Source of the DNA: Prevotella lacticifex
Lineage (GTDB): Bacteria > Bacteroidota > Bacteroidia > Bacteroidales > Bacteroidaceae
Length of the DNA stretch: 64,000 nt
Assembly (NCBI RefSeq): GCF_019973375.1
Contig: NZ_BPTV01000002.1
Coordinates: 357,228-421,227, forward strand
Direction of reading: 5' to 3'
The notes beneath the pieces were generated by a model, which was not told the origin of the DNA, searched no databases, and saw only the letters and a program-made list of their open reading frames with translations. A program made the position numbers and the translations under genes. Position 1 is the first letter of the stretch. Every line of letters starts with the position of its first letter. Shown here one piece after another: positions 25,799 to 35,430 of this stretch.

Positions 25799-26131
25799 CT
25801 ACTTGAAGAACAAAGGCAAAGCCTCGCTCATTGCAAGGAAAGCTACACAACCGCCAATAGTCAACATGATAGCCTTCTTGACATCCTGGTCGCCGTTCTG
25901 CATTTTGAAATAAATACTGAAAGCGCCGACGAGTGCAATGACTGCAGCAATGGCCTTCATTAAGTTACTGACGGGGGTTTGGTAGCTCGACACCTCAGTG
26001 ATGGCTTTCTGGAATCCGCCGGCTCCCTTGCTCTGGGCGAAGGTCATGACGGCACAGAAAAGGAACATTCCGAGGAAGGCGGCTACACGCTTCACGGGGA
26101 TTCTCTTGCATGCGCTCATGCAGGAGTTCAT
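25799..26131 (-). CDS. traE: TraE-like conjugation membrane protein (DUF4134)
   Basis: 110 residues from ATG 26131, the normal TraE length; the frame is open to 26236 but that extension is not conserved-looking. Signal/membrane segment (VAAFLGMFLFCAVMTFAQ), then AGGFQKAITEVSSYQTPV and two membrane helices with a short polar loop (NGDQDVKK). VirB2-like pilin-type layout of DUF4134. Confidence 0.8.
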   Translation of the reverse strand: MNSCMSACKRIPVKRVAAFLGMFLFCAVMTFAQSKGAGGFQKAITEVSSYQTPVSNLMKAIAAVIALVGAFSIYFKMQNGDQDVKKAIMLTIGGCVAFLAMSEALPLFFK

Positions 26132-26352
26132 GATGGTTTTGGTTGAAATGGTTTGTAACATAAGTTTGTTAAGATATTTTATTACGTTACAATTTAAAGA
26201 CCACATGAAAGTGGAAGATGGGTGAGTGCCACTCACGTGGCCGCCTGATCCCCTTGCCTCACGGCGCAGCCCTCTTCCCGAAGCTGTCTTATAAGAGAAG
26301 ATATCAATCTATTAATCAATCCAACAAATAAAAGTAAACGAGAGTATTAACA

Positions 26353-27423
26353 TTAAATATTGAATTCTGGCGGAGCCTCACGGTTCGACCGTTCAGATTT
26401 TTCTATCGCTTGGAGCTCGTCCTCATCGGGGACGTACTCTGATTCTTTCTTTTCCCATAAATTGTTGATTTGTCTGAGTGTCATCTGAGCTTCGTCGAGA
26501 GAAACTTGCTTAGCCTCCTTGCTGACTTGCTCGGCTGTCTGGGCTCCCTGCAGCTTTGTCTGCTGTTTGGAGTCGTCTATCTGAACCTTCAAGATGTCGA
26601 AGTAAGCATCACTATGGAACTCCGGTTGCTTTGGGGGCTTCGGAGGTCTGGGCTTTTTTGCATGAGTCGGTTTTGGAGAAGTTCCTTCTTCGGAATTTGA
26701 CTCTGACGGAATCTTTTCCTTGAAGGCTTCCTCACTTACAGCATCTGACACCTTAGGGGAAACAGTATGCTCAGGACCGACGATGCGGACTTCCGGGGCG
26801 AATGACTCTACGTCTTCTGTGGAGGTATCCTTCACCTCCGGTGCGTCTTTGCCTTCCTCTTTTGAAATGGAGTCCTCTGCGTTCTCTTCATTCGATTCCA
26901 TATTTTCCCTCTCCTTTGACAAGGCTGACATTTCCTCGGAAAGTATCTCTCCACGTCTGAGCTTAACAAGCTCATTAATACGTTTCTGAGTTTCCTCATC
27001 AGTTGGTCTTGGGCCTATGTCATCGGAGGGATTTACTTTGGGCTTATCACTATCCACATCGAATGATGTAGCTGAGAGTGGAGGAGGGACCTGTGCTGCT
27101 GACTGCTCAGCGGATGCAATGGCTTTCTTCTCTTCCTCACTTGTTTCTCCCGACTCCTCATCATGGATGGGGTGCGCTGTGGCCACCTCGTCATCCGATT
27201 TATGGGCGGCGGAGTTCTGAGCGGTAGACTGCTGTGGCTCTGTCTTTCCCACTGCTATGGGCTTGAACTGCCCGGCCTCGTCGGAGATGTCGATGTCTAC
27301 GTCCTTGGGCTTGGGCATGAACTCCACCGGGTCCTTCTTGATAAAGAGGTCGAAGACTATCATGCCCGCGTAACCAAGGACATAAAGAACAACAATGACA
27401 ATTACTATACTCGTAAATGCCAT
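26353..27423 (-). CDS. Single-pass membrane protein with a long acidic tail (TraD-position)
   Basis: 356 residues: one N-terminal membrane segment (SIVIVIVVLYVLGYAGMIVFD), then a long acidic, Ser/Glu-rich low-complexity region and a helical end (DAYFDILKVQIDDSKQQTK; EAQMTLRQINNLWEK). It takes the place of traC/traD genes between the regulator block and traE. Low complexity prevents a firm family call. Confidence 0.65.
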   Translation of the reverse strand: MAFTSIVIVIVVLYVLGYAGMIVFDLFIKKDPVEFMPKPKDVDIDISDEAGQFKPIAVGKTEPQQSTAQNSAAHKSDDEVATAHPIHDEESGETSEEEKKAIASAEQSAAQVPPPLSATSFDVDSDKPKVNPSDDIGPRPTDEETQKRINELVKLRRGEILSEEMSALSKERENMESNEENAEDSISKEEGKDAPEVKDTSTEDVESFAPEVRIVGPEHTVSPKVSDAVSEEAFKEKIPSESNSEEGTSPKPTHAKKPRPPKPPKQPEFHSDAYFDILKVQIDDSKQQTKLQGAQTAEQVSKEAKQVSLDEAQMTLRQINNLWEKKESEYVPDEDELQAIEKSERSNREAPPEFNI

Positions 27424-27426
27424 AAG

Positions 27427-27711
27427 CTATTCTGCAAAGGGTTGTGACTCGTCACGCTCGATGCCGGTGACACTGTTCTTGCCGAACACCTTGTCTCCTG
27501 TCTCGTGGACTTTGGGGACATAGGTCACAGTCAGCTTCTCACCCTCGGTGATGGCATACTGGTCGATTTCTTTCTGCCCGAAGACTTCAAGGAGGAGTTC
27601 TCCGTCGCCGTCGGTATCGAGGACAAACTGCCGGGCGGCCCATGTGCTGCCCTTCTTTGACGTGCCTGTCCTTACGGGCAGGACTTTCTTGATAGTTCCT
27701 GTGGTTTTCAT
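27427..27711 (-). CDS. DUF3127-like OB-fold protein
   Basis: 94 residues starting MKTTGTIKKVLPVRTGTSKKG, with WAARQFVLDTDGD, matching the DUF3127 pattern of small OB-fold, ssDNA-binding-like proteins of Bacteroidetes. It ends 3 nt before the next gene's start. Probably binds single-stranded DNA during transfer; inferred from family and context. Confidence 0.65.
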   Translation of the reverse strand: MKTTGTIKKVLPVRTGTSKKGSTWAARQFVLDTDGDGELLLEVFGQKEIDQYAITEGEKLTVTYVPKVHETGDKVFGKNSVTGIERDESQPFAE

Positions 27712-27738
27712 AGTCGATAGTTTGGTTATATGGATGGT

Positions 27739-28395
27739 TTAGTTGATGGTCTGTCCATTTGCCGACACGGCCGGAGATGCTGAATAATCCTCCGTTTCCT
27801 CCGTGCACGCTGTCGGCAATGGCAAAAAGGTAAACCCGAGTTCCTTGCCGTTGGCCTCCTTGACGAGGTGGCGAGTAAGGCCGGGATAGTAGAAGAAGGT
27901 ATGCCCGTCGGTTCCAAGAATGTAACCGATGCGCTTGAGTGAACCGCGAAGACGGATCTTCTGGTTGTTACTCACTACCTTTATATTTGTACGCTGGTCG
28001 AGACCGAAGATGATGCGGCGGCGCTCCTTCTGGATGAGTTCCTTGCGTCGGCGGCTCCGGATAGTGCGGAGCTGCTCCGGGGTTCGTGACAGTCCGAGCT
28101 CACGGGCTATCTTCACTATCGTGAACCTATGCAGTCCTGTGCGCTCCGCCATTTCCTGATAGGACAAATTGGTGTATTCCATCTCCACAAAGGCACGTGC
28201 ATCACGGTTGCGGCCAGTCGGATTATCCTTGCGGAGACCGAGTTCGCGGGCATGCTTGGCAACAGAACTAAGCGAGAAGCCAAGATGGGTGGCTATATTG
28301 TGGAGATAGTCTGTTTGAAAGCGTTCCTTAAGTATGTCGTCATGCTCCGGTGTCCAGAATATTCGTTTTGTCTTAGGTTGGAAGGTTGTATTCAT
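27739..28395 (-). CDS. Repeated-HTH DNA-binding protein
   Basis: 218 residues. Tandem homeodomain-like HTHs: WTPEHDDILKERFQTDYLHN with IATHLGFSLSSVAKHARELG, then YTNLSYQEMAERTGLHRFT with IVKIARELGL. An Arg-rich segment follows (IRSRRRKELIQKERRRI). Probably a regulator of the tra operon; target unknown. Confidence 0.65.
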   Translation of the reverse strand: MNTTFQPKTKRIFWTPEHDDILKERFQTDYLHNIATHLGFSLSSVAKHARELGLRKDNPTGRNRDARAFVEMEYTNLSYQEMAERTGLHRFTIVKIARELGLSRTPEQLRTIRSRRRKELIQKERRRIIFGLDQRTNIKVVSNNQKIRLRGSLKRIGYILGTDGHTFFYYPGLTRHLVKEANGKELGFTFLPLPTACTEETEDYSASPAVSANGQTIN

Positions 28396-28455
28396 AGTGT
28401 TCAGTTCATTCTTTTGGTTCTTAATCGGTTTTATTATCTCTTTTGCCTGCCCTGC

Positions 28456-29064
28456 TCAAAACAGGCCGCTGCGGTGGGTGACGAGCCGTCGAAGATCATC
28501 CTTGTTGGCATCTATGAAAGACCTGGCAAGGGCTGTGATGATGGCGGAGATGCGATGGCTGCCATAGACTGCCTCAAGGGTGGCCACTATATCGTCGGGC
28601 AGGAACACCCAGTGCCGTCGTCCGGTGTCGGAATCACAGGAGAAGTCTTCTATCTGCGAGAGGATGTCGTCTTTTGAGAATGGTGTACGGCTTACATTGG
28701 ACAAAGACTCTTTTTTACCGTTTCGTTCAGCCTCCTTGGATTCTTTCTTCCTGACAGGCATGGACGGACGTGGCTTGCGCTGTACCTTTTGTGAAAGTTT
28801 TTGCCCAGTGCTCTCGGATGGCTTGTTATCAGCGGTTTCCTCTGTGGAACTGAGAGAAGACTCCTTGGGAGAAGGCTCCTTTGCAGGCTTTACGCGTGCC
28901 TCGCGGGGCTGCTCTTCATCGACTCTCTGTGCCTCGTCCCCCGTTATCTCTTCCTTGGGCTTGTCACTCTGCCACATATATGCTGGCTCGCTCTCACCGT
29001 TGACTTTACGGAGAAGTTCGTGAATATCCCCGAAAACCATTGGTCGAGAAGTGCCGTCAGTCAT
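28456..29064 (-). CDS. DUF3408 conjugation protein (TraB-like)
   Basis: 202 residues: a disordered, charged N-terminal 130 and a C-terminal domain (DTGRRHWVFLPDDIVATLEAVYGSHRISAII) typical of DUF3408. Its start overlaps the stop of the ParA gene (ATGA). The ParA-DUF3408 pair opens tra operons in CTnDOT-type elements. Confidence 0.72.
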   Translation of the reverse strand: MTDGTSRPMVFGDIHELLRKVNGESEPAYMWQSDKPKEEITGDEAQRVDEEQPREARVKPAKEPSPKESSLSSTEETADNKPSESTGQKLSQKVQRKPRPSMPVRKKESKEAERNGKKESLSNVSRTPFSKDDILSQIEDFSCDSDTGRRHWVFLPDDIVATLEAVYGSHRISAIITALARSFIDANKDDLRRLVTHRSGLF

Positions 29065-29795
29065 GCGGATTTGGATTTTTCGTTATAGATGCAGTCATAG
29101 AGCGTGTCATAGCACTTGTCAACAATCTCATGTTGCTTATCGGTGAGGTAGAGCGTGCTGTAACGCTGGATCTCGGCGCTGTTGGGTATCTTCGGCAGGA
29201 CGGTGCCCAGCTTAGCGAAGTAGTCGAGGAACTTCTGCTGCTCGACAAGCTCGTCCTTACGGCCCCAGTTCTTGTTGAACTGGTTGGGCAGGAAGAAGAA
29301 CGGAGGCAACTTGTCAAGGCCGTTCTCCTTGGCAACCATAGCGGTCATATCAATGAAGCCTGTCGTGCCGTTGATGCTGGTCTTCTCCAACTGGATGGGG
29401 GTGATGATGGCATCGGCCTCGAACACCAATGGGAGCAAACCTTGAAGGGTGAGACTGCCCGGAGTGTCGATGATGAAGTCGAAGTCCTCGTTGCGCATGG
29501 CTCGGATAAGGTTGAGGGTATCCTTCTCACTGCCAAGCTGGGTACAGGGTACAACCTGATAAAGGGGCTGAAGCTGCGGCCAGCGCTCTCTGTCCTGCTC
29601 GTGCTTCTTGACGATGCTGCGCTGCGGGTCAGCATCGAGTACGACGAGACGGCAGTGATGTTTAAGAACGAGTTGGTTGGCAAGAAGCACGCCGAGGGTA
29701 GTCTTGCCGCAGCCGCCCTTCTGATTGGCGACGACGAAAATCTTGTTGCGTCTCTTCTCCGGAGACTTTCCGATGTTAAAGAATGGTATGTTCAT
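29061..29795 (-). CDS. ParA-family ATPase (TraA-like)
   Basis: 244 residues with the deviant Walker A KGGCGKTT near residue 25, the LDADPQ switch motif and FDFIIDTPGS Walker B. ParA/MinD ATPases of conjugative elements segregate or position the element. It is the first gene of the leftward tra operon, with a promoter at 29972-30002. Confidence 0.82.
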   Translation of the reverse strand: MNIPFFNIGKSPEKRRNKIFVVANQKGGCGKTTLGVLLANQLVLKHHCRLVVLDADPQRSIVKKHEQDRERWPQLQPLYQVVPCTQLGSEKDTLNLIRAMRNEDFDFIIDTPGSLTLQGLLPLVFEADAIITPIQLEKTSINGTTGFIDMTAMVAKENGLDKLPPFFFLPNQFNKNWGRKDELVEQQKFLDYFAKLGTVLPKIPNSAEIQRYSTLYLTDKQHEIVDKCYDTLYDCIYNEKSKSA

Positions 29796-30301
29796 AAGGT
29801 TGGTTGTTGGTAACTCGTGTCATGGAGTATTGGTCACCTCTGTTATGTCCGCCTCATGGCGGCATAAGATATTTCCGTGTGACGGTAAAAGACGCGCTCC
29901 TTTTTGGTAGGCCTGTATTCCAAGGGAGCTTGGCCCTGCAAGCTTTCAGGTGCTTGCGGTATGATTTTCTGCAAAGATAAGAACTATTCTGCATTACCGC
30001 AACAGTAGCCATATGTAAACTGCTGATTTACCGCCAAATTTGATGAAAAAAGTCGATTTTCTTCAATAAAAGGCATTTTCGTACAAACGATGTTACCTTT
30101 AACAATGTCCCAAAGACAATAGGACGGACTAAATGGACATTTTGCATTCGGAGTTCTTGCTATTGCATGGATAAAACACGTATGGCATTATACATTATGG
30201 TTAAATGGGCTGAAACATACTGATATTATTCGCAATTTCAGTACTTTTGTAAAATTTCATTTTCCCTTTAAACAATACTTCGTTAATATTTGCCCCATCT
30301 T
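29796..30301. other. Intergenic region between the tra operon and an IS
   Basis: It holds the promoter at 29972-30002 and, at its right end, the left flank of the IS4-like element. I see no gene in it. Confidence 0.5.
29972..30002 (-). promoter_or_regulatory. Promoter of the parA/tra operon
   Basis: Minus strand TTG, 20-nt spacer, TATCTTTG: the Bacteroidetes -33/-7 pair with correct spacing. It lies about 177 nt before the start codon, so the leader is long. Confidence 0.6.
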
Positions 30302-31582
30302 TTAAGCAGCGGCCTCCGATAGAGCCCGCAAGTCTTTTAAGATGAGATTATTTTTCTTCTTGTCAAGTTTGATACCTGACACTTCGATAATTCTTCGATA
30401 TATGAACATGTTGTGCATCAGCATACTATATGACGCTAAAGACATACCCTTGTATTTGTCATCACGTGCCATTGCCACCTTTGCTGTATTGATTGCGGCG
30501 AGCGCGGCGTTGTAAGCAAAGTGCAGTTTCTTTTTGCTTCTGGCCTGACAGTCCTGCAGGCCGGTAAACTGTTTGCCGTCGCGGAAAAGATATTCCTCTT
30601 GGAACCTGGCATGATAAATGGCCATGGTATCCTCTCCGCTCATGTCCTTGTCAGTTGAGTAATATAGACGGTAACCGCCGCTCTTAACCCGGGCGAGACC
30701 CTCTGGATACCATACCACCAGTCTGACATTCCGCTTGAGGCATTTCACATTTGCAACTATTGTATAGTACTCACCATCATCACCACTCAGACTGTCGATC
30801 TTCTGCATTCTGTCCAAATCCGGACTCTCAAAGTCAATGTATCCGTCAAATGTCTTCGGCCGGCCTCTCTTCCCCGTCTTCTTACCTGCGTACAGATATC
30901 TGACCGCTGTGTCCTTTCTCAGACGGCTGACGAATGTGAAACCTAACTCTACCATGCTGTCGGTGAAGTGCTTAGTAGAGAACGCCGCATCACCTACCAT
31001 GTTATGGGTAATCCTCTGCATTCTCTTGGAGTACTTCTTGACTTGTTTGATGTAGAAGTCTGTAAGCGACATCTTGCGTCCGTCAGCTTTACCAGGCGTC
31101 TGTATTGCCCGGAAGGCCATCGCGTCTTTCTGTGTCGCATTGACGATGGCCAGCAGGGTAATCTCACAGCCGTGCTTGACGGCCTGTGCACATCCGGACC
31201 AGTAATTGCCGATGCCATAAGTCTTTTTCCCGGCCTTACGGATATAGCTCTGGTCTATTGCCACAGCAAGCAGGTCATTCTCTGTGTCAAAAAGTTCCCT
31301 GATGAGCTTTGTATTATAGACACACCAGTCGATGCCTTTCCTGAAGGCACTTCTGTATGTGTGCTCGTTGTGTTTACCGTACTTCGCCATCTGCGTAAAA
31401 TTCTTTTTTCTCATGACCAGCAAAAGAATCATGATCTCAGGGAAAAGATCCTGAAGATTTTTTCGTACCTTTGCACAAGTTGCGAGGAGAGTATCCTTTG
31501 CAAGTCCCATATAGTGGCTTATATCTTCTTGATTTGTCATATAACTTCATTATTTTTTCAACTATAAAGTTACTGAAAATCA
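30235..31582. mobile_element. IS4-superfamily insertion sequence (approximate limits)
   Basis: Around the transposase gene, ATTTCAGTA-CTTT on the left (about 30235) and ATTTTCAGTAACTTT on the complementary strand at the right (about 31582) form partial inverted repeats. Exact ends and target duplication could not be fixed. Confidence 0.4.
30302..31540 (-). CDS. DDE transposase
   Basis: 412 residues. DDE catalytic triad candidates: AIDQSYI near residue 112, MVGDAAFSTKHF near 200, and the Glu in YHARFQEEYLFRDGKQ (an IS4-type Y-R-E-K-like block). It looks intact. The gene separates the leftward tra operon from the rest of the element. Confidence 0.82.
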   Translation of the reverse strand: MTNQEDISHYMGLAKDTLLATCAKVRKNLQDLFPEIMILLLVMRKKNFTQMAKYGKHNEHTYRSAFRKGIDWCVYNTKLIRELFDTENDLLAVAIDQSYIRKAGKKTYGIGNYWSGCAQAVKHGCEITLLAIVNATQKDAMAFRAIQTPGKADGRKMSLTDFYIKQVKKYSKRMQRITHNMVGDAAFSTKHFTDSMVELGFTFVSRLRKDTAVRYLYAGKKTGKRGRPKTFDGYIDFESPDLDRMQKIDSLSGDDGEYYTIVANVKCLKRNVRLVVWYPEGLARVKSGGYRLYYSTDKDMSGEDTMAIYHARFQEEYLFRDGKQFTGLQDCQARSKKKLHFAYNAALAAINTAKVAMARDDKYKGMSLASYSMLMHNMFIYRRIIEVSGIKLDKKKNNLILKDLRALSEAAA

Positions 31583-31725
31583 ACGATATAGCCACTATTT
31601 TATGTCATAATTAATCTTATCATAATGTTAAACTTTATTATTGATAAGTATCTAATAATCAACACGTTAAATAAACTTTGATGGAGGCGGTTTTCTTACC
31701 GAACCATTGTTTAAACTGATTTCAA

Positions 31726-32073
31726 ATGAATATAGAAGAATTGCGAGCTTATTGTCTGTCGTTGGAGACCGTCGAGGAAAAGTTTCCTTTCGCCAAGATT
31801 AAAGGAGGCGAGAGTGTGCTGGTGTTTTATGTCTGCAATCATATTTTTGCTATGGTCGACTTGGATGACAGCGACATTGTTAACATAAAGTGCCAGCCGG
31901 AGCGAATAGTTGATTTACGGGAGCATTGTGAATGGGCCGGCAAAGCTTCACACATGAACAACAAGTATTGGCTTGGAATGCGTTTAAGTGGTGTACCGGA
32001 TGATACAGCAAAGGAACTTATCTCAAATTCTTACTCGATAGTCAAAGAGAAATACAGGAAGAAGAAAAGATAG
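31726..32073 (+). CDS. MmcQ/YjbR-family DNA-binding protein
   Basis: 115 residues with the full YjbR fold pattern: MNIEELRAYCLSLETVEEKFPF, VFYVCNHIFAMVDL, INIKCQPERIVDLREHCEWAGKA, and MNNKYWLGMRL. Role unknown beyond likely DNA binding. A cargo gene lying just outside the IS right end. Confidence 0.85.
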   Translation: MNIEELRAYCLSLETVEEKFPFAKIKGGESVLVFYVCNHIFAMVDLDDSDIVNIKCQPERIVDLREHCEWAGKASHMNNKYWLGMRLSGVPDDTAKELISNSYSIVKEKYRKKKR

Positions 32074-32111
32074 GTTCCTTTGCTGGGATTAGATTTTACT
32101 ATCATGTCATT

Positions 32112-33320
32112 CTATAACTGGCTGGCAATCTCCCTTACCTTATTTATATAGTCAGGGGCACTGGCATAACCAATACGTTTAAGGAAAGAGTAGTAGCCTT
32201 CTCCGTCACGATGTTTGTACTGCACTTTGTCCCTATAGGCTATAACACTTTCCTCCCAGTTACTGAAGCTATAGTAGCCCTTTGAGTGCCTGAGTCCGAA
32301 GAGATTGTTATGCTCGTTGCAGACACGGGAACGGAAGCGTCCTGTTTCAAGGATAGCCTGGGCAAGGACAATCTTAGGATATTTGATGCCGTGTCTCTTT
32401 AAGGCGGCGTAAAGGTTCTCAATGGTCAGTTCCTTGCTGTTCGGTTCCACATTATTATATATAGGAGAGTCCTTACCGGTAATTTCCGCAAGACGCTCAT
32501 TGAAGGACTCCACTTGCTGGTTCAGCGCATGGATGAATGGCAGTGGGTCAACGCTCGTCCACACATTGTTGGTTGACAATCGTTGCAGCTGCAAATGTAG
32601 GTGCGGGCCGGTGGAACGGCCAGTGGAGCCCACGATTCCGATAACCGTGCCCGCTTGTAACATCGTTCCCTCCTTTGCGTAGATCTCACCGAGGTGACCA
32701 TAGAGACAGCGGAGGTTGCCATAATCGATGATGACATAGTTGCCGTAGCCGGTGTTGCCATGGTGTACGGCAGCTACCCTGCCCGGGAGCATGCTATAGG
32801 TAAATCCGTTTACACCAATGGCATCTATGCCGTCATGGAACTTCCGGCACTTGGTGAAGGGGTCAAGGCGGTAGCCGTAAGGCGAGGTAACGGTTAAGTA
32901 ATCAAGTGGCATACAGATATTTAGCCGTTTTTCAAGGATGCTTAAAAGCATGCTGTCAGAGGCACTGAGAAAGGGTAAAACAGGCTGTTTCGCAAACTTT
33001 TTGGAAGATTCCTCCAAACTTTTTTCGCCTTTTTCTTGCACTTTTCCTTGGCCGTTGTTGGAAGTTGGCGGTTTGTTTCCTAACTTTGCGGTCAGAAACG
33101 AAGGCAAAGGCAGTCGGAAGACGGACTTCTTCTTAGTCTCAGTCTCAACCTTAGGCTTTGGCTTTGTTTCGTGGAGTACGTCACGGACGTAGGGGTCCGT
33201 GGAAATGGATAACGTGTCGGCAGCCGGACCGACTTTCTCAGCAGTGTAAAACTGTGCCGGTGATTCCAATACATTCATCGAGAACATAAGGACCACAGCG
33301 CACTTCATTGTGTGTTTCAT
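32112..33320 (-). CDS. Exported M23 endopeptidase-glucosaminidase (transfer-associated wall hydrolase)
   Basis: 402 residues from ATG 33320; an ATG at 33347 would lie almost on the predicted transcription start, so the shorter start is preferred. Signal peptide (CAVVLMFSMNVLESPAQ). An M23 domain (about 165-275) has the HDGID and HLHLQL zinc ligands (H-x3-D and H-x-H). The C-terminal domain (about 300-400; KIVLAQAILETGRFRS, EHNNLFGLR) is a glucosaminidase/flagellar-J-type muramidase. It should open peptidoglycan for the conjugation channel. Confidence 0.82.
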   Translation of the reverse strand: MKHTMKCAVVLMFSMNVLESPAQFYTAEKVGPAADTLSISTDPYVRDVLHETKPKPKVETETKKKSVFRLPLPSFLTAKLGNKPPTSNNGQGKVQEKGEKSLEESSKKFAKQPVLPFLSASDSMLLSILEKRLNICMPLDYLTVTSPYGYRLDPFTKCRKFHDGIDAIGVNGFTYSMLPGRVAAVHHGNTGYGNYVIIDYGNLRCLYGHLGEIYAKEGTMLQAGTVIGIVGSTGRSTGPHLHLQLQRLSTNNVWTSVDPLPFIHALNQQVESFNERLAEITGKDSPIYNNVEPNSKELTIENLYAALKRHGIKYPKIVLAQAILETGRFRSRVCNEHNNLFGLRHSKGYYSFSNWEESVIAYRDKVQYKHRDGEGYYSFLKRIGYASAPDYINKVREIASQL

Positions 33321-33359
33321 GGTAGTAGTATGTTTAATGTTTGACATGGTTTTTCACCA

Positions 33360-33391
33360 CAAAGTTAGTATAAACCAGTAGAATAACCAAA
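33360..33391 (-). promoter_or_regulatory. Promoter of the M23 hydrolase gene
   Basis: Minus-strand TTTG, 20-nt spacer, TAACTTTG: a near-ideal Bacteroidetes -33/-7 pair. Transcription would start near 33353, which favours the ATG at 33320. Confidence 0.65.
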
Positions 33392-33828
33392 CCATCAACT
33401 ATGAAAACAGAACCAGTACCATTCGACAAATTTGCCAAAATCGGCATCTATCCCAAGGATCTCATGCGTATGCCCAAGGACTTGCGCGACTCTATCTTGA
33501 GCGGTGAGCTCTCGCCGCTGATGCGTGTCAACGTGCCCGTGGGCGATAACTCGGCGGTATCCATTCCGATGAAAATTCAGCTTGCTTACGACAAGTCTGG
33601 CAAGCTGCAACTGCTTACGTATCAGACACATCGTGAGCTTGACAACAACTTGAAACTAAATGATACCGAACTGGAGCGCGTAGGCAAAGGTGATGTCATT
33701 CAGAAGGAGTTCAAGGAGGACGGCAAACGTAAGATGCGCTACGTACAACTGGACAAGGAGACCAATGCCTTGATGTACCGTGATGTGGCAACTGTTAAAT
33801 TTGAGTAAAGAAACCTCCATTTGAGACA

Positions 33829-35247
33829 CTATACACCAAGCATAGCAACTAGCTCTTCTATATATTTAAGCATGGTTGCCGTACCCCATTTCCCACCATC
33901 TTTGGTTCTCACCTTCTTGTATTTTGAAAGGTATCTGAATATAGCCTTGTAAGAATATTTCTTGTTTAGTCCCAGCTTGACAAACTCATTCTTAACCCTT
34001 GTCGTTATGACGACGGAAAGGAAATTTATAAGTTCAGTGGCATATACGCTGTAGTCGGAATGCACGTTTACCGTGTCACGGTCAACGATATTCTTGTATA
34101 GCCAGAACAGAGTCTCCACAGACCATCGCTGTGAGTAAGCCAAATAGACGGTCAATGGGTCAAGATCAGCTTTTGACTTGAAGACAATCAGACCGAATAA
34201 ACCTTTCCTCTCGACATAGCTTTCTGCCTTGAAGTTATCTTTCTTGTTGGCATTCTGCACATATCCAATCTCCTGTTCGGAGGCTGCCTTCGGGTCGCGG
34301 AAAGAGTAGAGGAACTTGCCGTTTGACATTTTTTGCTTTTTGTATAGAATCGTTCCGTCCTTATAGTCTTTCAATGGCATTGTCGGCTCATCCATCTTGT
34401 AATTCTTTATGAACGCCGAATTCTGCTTCAACGGTATCAGGTATGCCAGTCCTTCCATCTTGTCGACTTTCTCAAAAAGCTTGTCGTTGTAGAAACCCTT
34501 GTCGAATACCATCAGACCATTCTTAATCTCATACTCCGCTACAAAGTCGTCTATCGCCGTCTGATCCAGCATGTTGCCTGCGTAAGGCTTTGCCGCTATG
34601 GGCTCACGCGTCAATGGGTTGAAAGCATACAGCAAGCTGATATCTTTGGAGCCTTTCTTCGCTCCCTTGCGCGAGAACTCCGACAGACTCCCCGTCTTGG
34701 CATTGTAGTCCTTGAGCATGCCATCGATAACCATGTCACCGCCGGTAAAGGTGTTCACCCTATTGCGCATGAACTCACAGATAAGGGAGTACGCCTTGCC
34801 TATCTTCACAAGAAACCCGGACACTGCCGTCTCAGACAAATGCACTCCCGGATACATCTCTGATGCAAATGAGCAGAGGTACTGTATCTGCAAGTCACGG
34901 TTCATGATGCCTCCATATGAAGCACGGAGCAAGGCAATGACATAGAGGCGCTTTGCATCGTCGAGATTCCAAACCTTGGCGAGTTCTTGAAGAAGTCCAC
35001 TGCCGTACTTGTCACAGAGAGCCACCTCTCCATAATCTTTAATATCCACTTGATTTTTCTTGCGCATATATGAGCCCTCGACAAACTTGCCGTTTACAAT
35101 TTCTCCTACCGTTCCTTGGTCTACGGGGATAGGCTTCCCGTTAATTCTTTTACTCGTCCTTTTTATGACGACAAAACGACTGCCTCTCTGTCGGACTATC
35201 GTACTTTTGGGGCGGGCGACTGACAATATCTCTTCTGGAATAGCCAT
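33829..35247 (-). CDS. IS4-family transposase (copy 1)
   Basis: 472 residues. DDE residues: MVIDGMLKDYN, LMVFDKGFYN, and the exact IS4 signature Y-x2-R-x3-E-x6-K in YSQRWSVETLFWLYK. Intact, and differs from copy 2 by only about a dozen residues, so both insertions are fairly recent. Confidence 0.92.
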   Translation of the reverse strand: MAIPEEILSVARPKSTIVRQRGSRFVVIKRTSKRINGKPIPVDQGTVGEIVNGKFVEGSYMRKKNQVDIKDYGEVALCDKYGSGLLQELAKVWNLDDAKRLYVIALLRASYGGIMNRDLQIQYLCSFASEMYPGVHLSETAVSGFLVKIGKAYSLICEFMRNRVNTFTGGDMVIDGMLKDYNAKTGSLSEFSRKGAKKGSKDISLLYAFNPLTREPIAAKPYAGNMLDQTAIDDFVAEYEIKNGLMVFDKGFYNDKLFEKVDKMEGLAYLIPLKQNSAFIKNYKMDEPTMPLKDYKDGTILYKKQKMSNGKFLYSFRDPKAASEQEIGYVQNANKKDNFKAESYVERKGLFGLIVFKSKADLDPLTVYLAYSQRWSVETLFWLYKNIVDRDTVNVHSDYSVYATELINFLSVVITTRVKNEFVKLGLNKKYSYKAIFRYLSKYKKVRTKDGGKWGTATMLKYIEELVAMLGV

Positions 35248-35284
35248 AAATATGTATAGTATCTATATAATTAAAAGAACTATA

Positions 35285-35315
35285 CAAAGGTACAAATAAA
35301 TGGCCATATCTGCAA
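35285..35315 (-). promoter_or_regulatory. Transposase promoter, IS copy 1
   Basis: Minus-strand TTG, 20-nt spacer, TACCTTTG, about 38 nt before the transposase start. The same element is at 46820-46850 in copy 2. Confidence 0.6.
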
Positions 35316-35378
35316 GAAATTACCAATAATATTGGCAAAAATAATTATGCAGAGACTAAAACAAGGGGAAGTTTAAAC

Positions 35379-35430
35379 GGGCTTTCTACGAAAGAAAGCC
35401 CTTGCTAAGCCAGAAACGGCAAAGCAAGGG
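35379..35430. terminator. Two overlapping hairpins inside the IS end, copy 1
   Basis: GGGCTTTC/GAAAGCCC (35379-35401) and CCCTTGCT/AGCAAGGG (35399-35430) share the CCC and so exclude each other. They lie between the IS end and the transposase promoter, where they could block read-in from flanking genes. The same structure is in copy 2 near 46914-46965. Confidence 0.5.
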
